Positions 38,117 through 46,651 of a stretch of 46,651 nucleotides of DNA are shown piece after piece (the stretch's first letter is position 1; each line of letters starts with the position of its first letter). Location of the stretch: positions 1 to 46,651 of the forward strand of contig DYYG01000023.1 in the NCBI GenBank assembly GCA_020741775.1, written 5' to 3'. Under the pieces are notes generated by a model. It had not been told where the DNA came from and did not search any database. It saw only the letters and a list, made by a program, of their open reading frames with translations. The DNA is from Methylorubrum populi (GTDB lineage: Bacteria; Pseudomonadota; Alphaproteobacteria; Rhizobiales; Beijerinckiaceae). A program made the translations under genes and the position numbers.

Positions 38117-39658
38117 TTGACCCAATTCACCGATTTCGGCCTCGCCGAGCCCATCCTCCGCGCGCTTGGCGAGGCTGGCTACGTGACGCCGACGCCGATC
38201 CAGACGCAGGCCCTGCCGCCGGCGATGGAGGGGCGTGACCTCTGCGGCATCGCTCAGACCGGCACCGGCAAGACCGCCGCCTTCGCTCTGCCGATCCTGC
38301 ATCGCCTCTCGCTCGAGAACCGCCGGGCGCCGCGCCGCGGCTGCCGCGTGCTCGTGCTCTCGCCCACCCGCGAGCTGGCGAGCCAGATCGCCGAGAGCTT
38401 CTCGGATTACGGCCGGCATCTGCCCTACACCAGCACCGTCGTATTCGGCGGCGTGAACATCAGCCGACAGGAGCGCGCGATCGCGCCGGGCGTCGACATC
38501 CTCGTTGCCACCCCCGGCCGGCTGATCGACCTCGTCGACCGCCGGGCGTTGACGCTGGAAGGTGTCGAGATCCTCGTCCTGGACGAGGCCGACCAGATGC
38601 TCGACCTCGGCTTCATCCACGCGTTGAAGCGCATCGTGAAGATGCTGCCGGCCCGCCGCCAGAGCCTGTTCTTCTCGGCCACCATGCCGAAGAACATCGC
38701 CGGCCTCGCTGACCAGTATCTCTCCAGCCCGGTGCAGGTCGCGGTCACGCCGGTGGCGACCACCGCCGAGCGCGTCGATCAGCAGGTCATCTTCTGCCAT
38801 ACCGGCGCCAAGCAGGCGCTGCTCAATCACGTTCTGCGCGACCCGAAGATCGCGCGCGTGCTCATCTTCACCCGCACCAAGCATGGGGCGGATCGCGTCG
38901 TGCGCGGCCTCGACAAGGTCAACATCGTCAGCGCGGCGATCCATGGCAACAAGAGCCAGCCGCAGCGTGAGCGGGCGCTGGCCGCCTTCCGCGACGGCTC
39001 CTGCCGCGTGCTGGTGGCGACCGATATCGCGGCGCGCGGCATCGATGTCGATGGTGTCACCCATGTGGTGAACTATGACCTGCCGAACGTGCCGGAATCC
39101 TACGTTCACCGCATCGGCCGCACGGCCCGTGCCGGCGCGGAGGGGCAGGCGATCTCGTTCTGCAACGACGAGGAGCGCGCCTACCTGCGCGACATCGAGC
39201 GGACCACGCGCCAGAAGGTGCCGGTGGTCGGCTTCCCCGAGGGCTTCCAGCCGCCGAGCCGCCAGGAGGCGCAGGAGACCGCCGCTGAGGAGGCGCGCCG
39301 TCCGCCGCGTCAGCCGCAGGGTCGTCCCGGCCAGCGCCAGGGGCGTCCGGGCGGTCGTGGCCAGGATGGTCGCGGCGAGGGACGCGGCGAGCACCGGGCC
39401 CACGAGGCGCGGGGCGGTCGTCCCGGCGGCCAGCCGGGCCATCGCCAGGATCAGCGTCAGGACAGCCGCGGGCCGCGTCCCGATGGTCAGCGCACCGATC
39501 AGCGCCGCCCTGAGCGGGCCGGCGAGGGGCGGCCGCAGGGGGCGCGTCCGCAGGGCGGACGTCCGAATGATGGCCGTCGCGGTGACGGGCGGCCTGCCCG
39601 TTCCGGCGCCGAGGGCGGCCGGGCGATCGGCTGGCTCGACCGCTCCCCGCGTTCCTGA
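38117..39658 (+). CDS. DEAD-box RNA helicase, RhlE-type
   Basis: The 513-residue protein has all superfamily 2 motifs. The Q-motif is [14 protein letters not shown] with [12 protein letters not shown]; motif I is AQTGTGKT (46-53); [18 protein letters not shown] (156-159), SAT in LFFSATMP, and [10 protein letters not shown] near 332 follow. The last ~125 residues (about 390-513) are a Gly/Arg/Gln/Pro-rich tail typical of RhlE proteins that assists RNA binding. It unwinds short RNA duplexes for ribosome assembly or cold adaptation. TTG at 38117 begins exactly at the family start; the frame is open farther left and an ATG at 38002 is possible but adds unrelated sequence. Confidence 0.85.
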   Translation: MTQFTDFGLAEPILRALGEAGYVTPTPIQTQALPPAMEGRDLCGIAQTGTGKTAAFALPILHRLSLENRRAPRRGCRVLVLSPTRELASQIAESFSDYGRHLPYTSTVVFGGVNISRQERAIAPGVDILVATPGRLIDLVDRRALTLEGVEILVLDEADQMLDLGFIHALKRIVKMLPARRQSLFFSATMPKNIAGLADQYLSSPVQVAVTPVATTAERVDQQVIFCHTGAKQALLNHVLRDPKIARVLIFTRTKHGADRVVRGLDKVNIVSAAIHGNKSQPQRERALAAFRDGSCRVLVATDIAARGIDVDGVTHVVNYDLPNVPESYVHRIGRTARAGAEGQAISFCNDEERAYLRDIERTTRQKVPVVGFPEGFQPPSRQEAQETAAEEARRPPRQPQGRPGQRQGRPGGRGQDGRGEGRGEHRAHEARGGRPGGQPGHRQDQRQDSRGPRPDGQRTDQRRPERAGEGRPQGARPQGGRPNDGRRGDGRPARSGAEGGRAIGWLDRSPRS

Positions 39659-39678
39659 TCGACGGAAGCGATCCTTTC

Positions 39679-39705
39679 GGCGCGGGATGCGTTGTATCCC
39701 GCGCC
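39679..39705 (+). terminator. hairpin between the helicase and DUF1508 genes
   Basis: A perfect 9-bp stem (GGCGCGGGA/TCCCGCGCC) with a nine-base loop, 20 bases past the helicase stop. The tail is only weakly T-rich, so this could be a partial terminator that lets some transcription continue into the DUF1508 gene. Confidence 0.5.
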
Positions 39706-39743
39706 GCGCAATTTCAAAGCGCGGCCGGCAGGAGACAGGTCGA

Positions 39744-39929
39744 ATGCGCTTCGAACTCTATCGTGATGCGGGCGGCGAGTGGCGCTGGCGCTTCCGGGTG
39801 CAGAACGGCAACGTCATCGCCGATTCCGGCGAAGGTTACGTCCGCCGCGAGGATTGCGAGCACGCTATCGCGCTGGTGAAGCGCAGCGGCGAAGCCACTC
39901 TCGTCGATATGACGACGAAGATCGCCTGA
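39744..39929 (+). CDS. DUF1508 (YegP-like) protein
   Basis: A 61-residue protein made of a single YegP unit: FELYRDAGGEWRWRF, NGNVIADSGEGY and a final CEHAIALVKRSGEAT. The unit is typically found as one or two copies, and the family has no established function. The ATG at 39744 has AGGAGACAGG upstream. It is the tail end of a much longer open frame (from 39075) whose upstream part is only the shadow of the helicase tail. Cytoplasmic, no signal. Confidence 0.8.
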   Translation: MRFELYRDAGGEWRWRFRVQNGNVIADSGEGYVRREDCEHAIALVKRSGEATLVDMTTKIA

Positions 39930-40050
39930 ATTCCCACGGCGACGCCTCAACGTTTTTCGCGCAACCCTCCCGCGCGTCCGTGCGTTTCCGCCCGCGAGAC
40001 GCACCAGCAGCCGTGCGTCCGTTCGCGAATGCTGCGGAGGAAACGTTCCC

Positions 40051-40335
40051 TTGCTCAAAAAACTCCTGATTGCCGCGCTGATGGCCCTCGGCCTCGCTGC
40101 GGTCGCCCCGCAGGGCGCATCGGCTGCGCCGGTCGGCCCCTCAGCCGCGCTCATGACCGAAACCGCGCCGGCGACCGTCGAGAAGGCGCAGTACTATTAC
40201 CGTCGCGGCTGGGGCCCGCGCCGTTACTACGGCCGCCGCTTCTATGGTCCGCGCCCGTTCTACCGTCGTCCGTTCTACCGCCGCCCCTATTACGGTCCGC
40301 GCCGGTTCTATGGCCCGCGCCGTTTCTACTACTAA
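40051..40335 (+). CDS. small secreted Tyr/Arg-rich protein
   Basis: A 94-residue precursor with a signal peptide (about 1-26, ending SAA-PV). The mature half (47-94) is extremely rich in Tyr, Arg, Phe, Pro and Gly, with repeats of the type RRFYGPRPFYRRPFY, and no other residues of note. Such basic aromatic proteins are common and uncharacterised in Methylobacterium-like genomes; they may associate with the envelope surface. TTG start preceded by GGAGG. A strong terminator follows. Confidence 0.7.
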   Translation: MLKKLLIAALMALGLAAVAPQGASAAPVGPSAALMTETAPATVEKAQYYYRRGWGPRRYYGRRFYGPRPFYRRPFYRRPYYGPRRFYGPRRFYY

Positions 40336-40362
40336 GGCGGTCAATTCATTCCAGTGATATCG

Positions 40363-40389
40363 AGCCCGGAGCTAATCGCTCCGGGCTTT
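40363..40389 (+). terminator. terminator after the Tyr/Arg-rich protein gene
   Basis: A perfect 10-bp stem (AGCCCGGAGC/GCTCCGGGCT) with loop TAATC and a TTTATTATT tail. Confidence 0.85.
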
Positions 40390-40511
40390 ATTATTGGAAC
40401 GTATCCACCTCAACGCTTGGGCGGTCGATGCTTTGCACCAATCTCCGCCGGATGTAGGGTGGAAGGCAGTGAGCCGGCTCGCGACAGACGAGGCGCTCCG
40501 GAGGAAGCCCG

Positions 40512-40655
40512 ATGATCGAGCTCGTGATGCGTCGGTGGCGCACGCTGGCGCCTCCCCGTTTGCCGTCCTGGGAGGATATCCCTCTGGAGCTGTTCGTCTG
40601 CGCCGCAGCGATCTTCCTTGCCGCTGCCCTCGAGCTTTTGGGCTTCATGCCCTGA
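40512..40655 (+). CDS. 47-residue predicted membrane peptide
   Basis: A short frame with a strong ribosome-binding site (GGAGGAAG, 5 bases before the ATG). The product starts MIELVMRRWRTLAPPRLPSW and ends with a hydrophobic helix (LELFVCAAAIFLAAALEL), a basic-then-hydrophobic layout suited to an inner-membrane peptide with a cytoplasmic N-terminus. It sits in the 420-base gap between the Tyr/Arg-rich gene and the thioesterase. No family is recognised. Confidence 0.5.
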   Translation: MIELVMRRWRTLAPPRLPSWEDIPLELFVCAAAIFLAAALELLGFMP

Positions 40656-40757
40656 CACGTCGACACACCCCTAGCGCGCATTGAGAGCCCGTGCTTGGCT
40701 GTGATCCGCTGGCGCGGGCGACTCGCGGAGTTGGGTCGAGGCGCGGGGGAGGGGGCT

Positions 40758-41162
40758 ATGGCGCAAGCGATCGATTTGGGCGACGAACATCCCACCGGCG
40801 ATCTGACGGTGCGCACCATCGCCATGCCGGCGGACACCAACGCCAATGGCGATATCTTCGGCGGCTGGGTGCTCTCGCAGATGGATCAGGCCGGGGGCAT
40901 CGCCGGGGTCGAGCGGGCACAGGGCCGGGTGGTGACCGTGGCCGTCGATGCGATGACCTTCATCCGCCCGGTGCGGGTCGGGGACGTGCTCTGCGTCTAT
41001 ACCCGGATCGGCAAGGTCGGGCGCACTTCGATGAAGATCCATCTCGAAGCCTGGGCCCGCCGCTTCCAGACGCAGTTCCGCGAAAAGGTGACGGAGGCGA
41101 CCTTCACCTTCGTCGCCATCGACGAGGCCGGCCGGCCGCGTCCGATCCCGGTTGAGGGCTGA
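40758..41162 (+). CDS. acyl-CoA thioesterase, YciA family
   Basis: The 134-residue hot-dog-fold protein has the YciA pattern: IAMPADTNANGDIFGGW followed by LSQMDQAGGI, VTVAVDAMTFIRPVRVGD and VTEATFTFVAID. Members hydrolyse a range of acyl-CoAs in the cytoplasm. The ATG at 40758, preceded by GGGGGAGGGGG, gives the normal length; an upstream in-frame start (40695) would add 21 unrelated residues. Confidence 0.88.
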   Translation: MAQAIDLGDEHPTGDLTVRTIAMPADTNANGDIFGGWVLSQMDQAGGIAGVERAQGRVVTVAVDAMTFIRPVRVGDVLCVYTRIGKVGRTSMKIHLEAWARRFQTQFREKVTEATFTFVAIDEAGRPRPIPVEG

Positions 41163-41255
41163 GCCGGGCTTATCCTCTACGAGCGGCGCCGAATTGGCGC
41201 TTCCCGGCGCGGCGGGCTAGAACCGGGCCAGTCCCGTTTCATCCCGCGAGTCCGC

Positions 41256-41900
41256 ATGCCCGCCACGCCCCGCGCCGCGATTATCCCGGTCACCCCGTTC
41301 CAGCAGAACTGCACCCTGATCTGGGACGACGCCACCAAGGTCGGCGCCGTGGTCGATCCCGGCGGAGATCTCGACCGGATCGAGGCGGCGATCCGCTCCC
41401 AGGGGGTGACGGTCGAGAAGATCCTGCTCACCCACGGCCATATCGATCATGCCGGCGGCGCCGCCGAGCTGAAGGAGCGCCTCGGCGTTCCTGTCGAGGG
41501 CCCACACGAGGCGGACAGGTTCCTGCTCGATTCCCTGCCGGAGACCGGCGCGAATTATGGCCTCGACGGCGCCCGGGTCGTGACCCCGGACCGCTGGCTG
41601 AACGAGGGCGAGACGGTCAGCGTCGGCGGCCTGACCTTCGACATTCTGCACGCTCCCGGCCATTCGCCCGGCAGCGTCGTGTTCATGAGCCGCGATGCCC
41701 GCTTCGCCCTGGTCGGCGACGTGGTGTTCCAGGGCTCGATCGGCCGCACTGACCTGCCCGGCGGCAACCATGAGCAGCTGATCCGCGCGATCAAGGACAA
41801 GGTGCTGCCGCTGGGCGACGACGTGGCCTTCATCCCGGGCCACGGACCGACCGGGACCCTGGGCCAGGAGCGGCTGACCAACCCGTTTCTCCAAGGCTAG
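41256..41900 (+). CDS. metallo-beta-lactamase-fold hydrolase, glyoxalase II-like
   Basis: The 214-residue single-domain hydrolase has THGHIDHAGG (H-x-H-x-D-H metal site), LHAPGHSPGSV, GDVVFQGSIGRTDLPGG and FIPGHGPT. This is the YcbL type related to hydroxyacylglutathione hydrolases, with a dinuclear metal centre; it lacks the second C-terminal domain of true glyoxalase II. Substrate unknown, probably a thioester. It stands 231 bases upstream of gyrB. Confidence 0.85.
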   Translation: MPATPRAAIIPVTPFQQNCTLIWDDATKVGAVVDPGGDLDRIEAAIRSQGVTVEKILLTHGHIDHAGGAAELKERLGVPVEGPHEADRFLLDSLPETGANYGLDGARVVTPDRWLNEGETVSVGGLTFDILHAPGHSPGSVVFMSRDARFALVGDVVFQGSIGRTDLPGGNHEQLIRAIKDKVLPLGDDVAFIPGHGPTGTLGQERLTNPFLQG

Positions 41901-42006
41901 GGCACGGTTCGAGCCGGCCTTCGCGGCCAGGCCGGCCGACCTGCCCGTGCGCCTAACGGAGGTTTAACGGAACCGCGTCAGAAATCAGATGGCCGCTTCG
42001 CTCTTC

Positions 42007-42023
42007 CATCGCGAAAAGCGATG
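42007..42023 (+). promoter_or_regulatory. dyad in the gyrB leader
   Basis: CATCGC-gaaaa-GCGATG lies about 110 bases before the gyrB ATG. A short perfect stem in a region where the gyrB promoter must lie; role unknown. Confidence 0.3.
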
Positions 42024-42110
42024 CGAAATCAGGGGCGAACGCCTATATGAGATCGAGACGGAGATAGCAGGCATGCCGGGCATGGCCCGGGGTTGAAAAA
42101 AGGCTCCTGA

Positions 42111-44579
<2,469 letters not shown>

Positions 44580-44591
44580 GGTGCTTTCCGA

Positions 44592-44630
44592 CCCGGTGAC
44601 GGCTTCGTCGAATGACGGCCGTCATCCGGG
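44592..44630 (+). terminator. bulged hairpin after gyrB
   Basis: A 12-bp stem with one bulged base (CCCGGTGACGGC pairs with GCCGTCATCCGGG) and a 14-base loop lies 12 bases past the gyrB stop. There is no T-run, so termination is uncertain. The convergent LysR gene ends at 44700. Confidence 0.4.
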
Positions 44631-44699
44631 ATCGGGGCAATGACGCGATCCCGCTCTCGGGCCATAGGCAGGCTGCTCGTGGCGCCGCACGCTCCCGTA

Positions 44700-45662
44700 T
44701 CAAGTGAGCGTCACGCCGACCTTCCTCGCGTTCGAGGTGCCCCACAGCTCGCCATCGGTCGTGGCAGCGAGCATGGCCGGAAGGCGTTTCATCGCGAAGT
44801 CGATGAAGCTGCGCGTCTTCGCCGGAAGCAGGCGGGAGCTCGTGACGATGTAGACAGGGGTTGACGGGAGGTCCCATTCAGACAGCACCTGTTCCAGCCG
44901 GCCTTGCATCAGATCTCGTTCGACGCTCAAGCGGTGGCTGCTGATGATCCCCTGCTCCGCCAGAGCGAGGCGGCGCGCGAGACTCGGTGAGTTGCAGGAA
45001 ATCGGTCCGCCGACCGTCACTGAGATGGACTCGCCGTCGCGGCTGAGAGACCAGGTCGTCTCCGTGCCTGCGGTGGCAACGATGGTGCGATGGGTTGCGA
45101 GATCGCCGGGAGCCTTGGGCCACCCATAGGCATCGAGATAGCCCGGCGCCGCGAACAGGCCGTTCGCGACTTCCGCCACCTTGCGCATGATGAGCGAGGT
45201 CTCGCGCGGTTCTTCAATGGTCACCGCAAGATCGTGATGGCCGCCGACCACGTCGATAGTGCTTGGCTTCAGGTCGACATGAACCCGGATATGTTCGTGC
45301 TGCGCGGAGAAGTCCGTGACGATTTGGGACAGGTGGCGCAGGACCCAGAAATCCGGAGGGGCGGCGATCTTCAGTAGGCCGCTCGGTCCCTTCGTCTCCG
45401 CCACGAGGTCGTCGAAAGCCTTCTGCGCCTCCTCCACGAGGCGCGTCGCCTGAGAATAATAGGCCTCCCCATACGAGGTGAGGACGAGCCGGCGCGTGGT
45501 GCGATCGAGCAATCGCAGGCCAACCAGCTGTTCGAACAGCGATATCCGCCGCGACAGCGACGAGATCGGCATTCCCAGGGCTGCTGCCGCCTGACTGAAG
45601 CTTTTCCTTTTAGCCACCTCGACGAACAGGGCCATGTCACGCAGCATCTGAGAGTTTTGCAT
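44700..45662 (-). CDS. LysR-family transcriptional regulator
   Basis: The 320-residue protein starts with a winged helix (about 1-65: LRDMALFVEVAKRKSFSQAA followed by AALGMPISSLSRRISLFEQL, then GLRLLDRTTRRLVLTSYGE). A linker helix and a LysR effector domain follow (VHVDLKPSTIDVVGGHHDLAV near 130). It resembles the subgroup that includes AaeR/DsdC-like regulators of neighbouring genes, but the target and ligand are unknown. The ATG at 45662 was chosen (MQNSQMLRDM); the frame is open to 45710. It is convergent with gyrB. A pair of GTGCAA boxes in the leader could be its operator. Confidence 0.85.
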   Translation of the reverse strand: MQNSQMLRDMALFVEVAKRKSFSQAAAALGMPISSLSRRISLFEQLVGLRLLDRTTRRLVLTSYGEAYYSQATRLVEEAQKAFDDLVAETKGPSGLLKIAAPPDFWVLRHLSQIVTDFSAQHEHIRVHVDLKPSTIDVVGGHHDLAVTIEEPRETSLIMRKVAEVANGLFAAPGYLDAYGWPKAPGDLATHRTIVATAGTETTWSLSRDGESISVTVGGPISCNSPSLARRLALAEQGIISSHRLSVERDLMQGRLEQVLSEWDLPSTPVYIVTSSRLLPAKTRSFIDFAMKRLPAMLAATTDGELWGTSNARKVGVTLT

Positions 45663-46214
45663 ACTTCCGAAGCGTGCTCCTGATGGACGGCTTGACGCGT
45701 GCTCGGCCACGAAGGCCCGTCCCGCACCGCGAGAGGTTTGGCTCTTTCCTTATGAGCAGCCGGCGCATGTCTCGTGACATGGTTCGTCACGGGGATGCCC
45801 GCGTCGTGAGATGCCACCGAATAGCTGCAATCCAACACCTAAGGGAATTTTGAGTTCGTGCAATGATGTTTTATTTATAGTGCAAAGTTAAAAACTGTTT
45901 TCCACTCGCGGTGGAGAAGTAGTTTCAAATTTGCACAAAATTTATCCAAATAAAGATGCTTCAAGCATTCAAATAATGTATGTTAATATTTCTAGGTTTC
46001 GATTTCCGGCGCAAAATGCCGTCATGACGCCCGAGCCATGGCCTTCTGGAACGAGAATGCGGGACGGGATCGGGTTCGGAAATGCCTGCATTGGGCGTGG
46101 TGTGCGGCTTGGCACTGGACAAGCCTCGGCCTTTCGGTGATGGCCAAGTCCTGAAAGGTTGCGCGCAATTTTAAGGCGCGCGCGACACAAACTTCCACTT
46201 CTGCGAAAGGCGTA
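45663..46214. other. AT-rich intergenic region upstream of the LysR gene
   Basis: A 550-base stretch. Between about 45840 and 46010 it is much more AT-rich than the surrounding sequence (for example TTTTATTTATAGTGCAAAG, AATAATGTATGTTAATATTT). GTGCAA occurs at 45859-45864 and 45880-45885 and its complement TTGCAC at 45931-45936. A frame from 45931 (69 residues) was not accepted because its N-terminal half is compositionally unlike the local coding style and it lacks a clear ribosome-binding site. The AT-rich block may be a regulatory segment or the remnant of foreign DNA. Confidence 0.5.
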
Positions 46215-46481
46215 TTGAGCCAGATGTACATGTCCGGGCCCGAACTGCTCTTCGTCGCCGCCGATGCGACGTGGCGATACGAGGCTGCCAAAGTCCTCAA
46301 CCGAGAGCCGGGTGACTTCGGACTCATCCTGCTGCCGGAGGCGCGGGGGGAGCCGGGCACCTTGCTTCGCACGGCTTTTGAGGTGCGGGAGCGTGCCTAT
46401 GCTTCCTGGTGCCAAGAGCCTGAAGCGGCTCCGACTAATGAGGCTTTGCCGGCGGATCCCTCTCCGGTGGAACGCGCTTGA
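46215..46481 (+). CDS. small protein of unknown function
   Basis: An 88-residue, mostly hydrophilic protein with TTG start and GAAAGG six bases upstream; the ATG at 46224 is also possible. Visible segments are MSGPELLFVAADATWRYEA, GDFGLILLPEARGEPGT and AFEVRERAYASWCQE. No domain is recognised. Its last 47 bases overlap the 3' end of the convergent partial gene, which somewhat lowers confidence in the C-terminus. Confidence 0.5.
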   Translation: MSQMYMSGPELLFVAADATWRYEAAKVLNREPGDFGLILLPEARGEPGTLLRTAFEVRERAYASWCQEPEAAPTNEALPADPSPVERA

Positions 46482-46651
46482 GCGCCTGACCCACGGTATG
46501 GAGGGCGTGGTCGATCGCTGCGGCGACCTCGCCGCCATAGCCCACGGTAATGGCCCGCGCGGCGATCAGATAGTCGGCGGCGATGTCGAGCTTAGACAGG
46601 GAGGCGAACTCCACCGTGGCGCGGCCGGGCTTGAATGTGCCGATCTCGACG
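46435..46651 (-). CDS. partial protein of unknown function, C-terminal end
   Basis: An open frame enters from the right edge and stops at 46435. The visible 71 residues include IGTFKPGRATVEFASLSKLD, AADYLIAARAITVGYGGEVA and AIDHALHTVGQALKRV, with strong GC bias at third positions, so it is probably a real gene. Nothing identifies its family; the start lies outside the window. It overlaps the small plus-strand gene by 47 bases in antisense orientation. Confidence 0.55.
   Translation of the reverse strand, partial: VEIGTFKPGRATVEFASLSKLDIAADYLIAARAITVGYGGEVAAAIDHALHTVGQALKRVPPERDPPAKPH

Noticed and set aside
39075..39743. Upstream extension of the DUF1508 gene
   Set aside because: This part is the shifted reading of the helicase tail and is Arg/Ser-rich; the DUF1508 unit with its own ribosome-binding site starts at 39744.

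Overview
The window looks like a chromosomal segment of an alphaproteobacterium of the Methylobacterium/Methylorubrum type. This is inferred from the high GC content, the strong GC bias at third codon positions, frequent GTG and TTG starts, and the gene content: a petABC bc1 operon, a hisB-DUF2628-hisH-hisA-hisF-hisE-coaA run, a phasin, a PdhS-like kinase homologue and acs/yjcH/actP. No tRNA, rRNA, CRISPR array, prophage or insertion sequence was seen.

Left end (1-7164): a capsule and surface-polysaccharide region. On the minus strand lie a KpsC-type Kdo transferase, an LtaS-like sulfatase-fold membrane enzyme and the start of a lipoprotein that could be the outer-membrane export protein. KpsS, an SDR and a sugar N-formyltransferase-like gene diverge on the plus strand. 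Then come metY (minus) with a start-codon hairpin, the petA-petB-petC operon, an MTA phosphorylase, a small secreted YARHG protein and a Tat-exported phosphoesterase.

Middle (14310-26470): the histidine run ending in coaA; a lytic transglycosylase; a short protein that appears to fuse a NepR-like anti-sigma segment to a receiver domain; an L,D-transpeptidase; a small Cys-containing secreted protein; a phasin with a double TGTGC-N3-GCACA operator; and a PAS-type, PdhS-like histidine kinase whose phosphoacceptor His and N-box Asn are both replaced. The NepR-receiver protein and the apparent pseudokinase are the most unusual items in the window.

Right part (26754-46651): acs, then a yjcH-actP acetate uptake pair; purH bracketed by two copies of a palindromic element; a heparinase-like protein; a sulfurtransferase; a secreted RTX protein with three C-terminal repeats; an RhlE-type helicase; a DUF1508 protein; a Tyr/Arg-rich secreted peptide; a 47-residue membrane peptide; a YciA-like thioesterase; a metallo-beta-lactamase-fold hydrolase; gyrB; and a LysR regulator. 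An AT-rich stretch follows, then a small unknown gene and a partial gene running off the end.

Several themes recur: carbon storage and acetate use (phasin, acs, actP), envelope and capsule maintenance (Kps proteins, transglycosylase, L,D-transpeptidase) and possible general-stress control (NepR-like protein, GGAAC-type promoter candidates). Long ORFs antisense to real genes are artefacts of high-GC coding and are not annotated.
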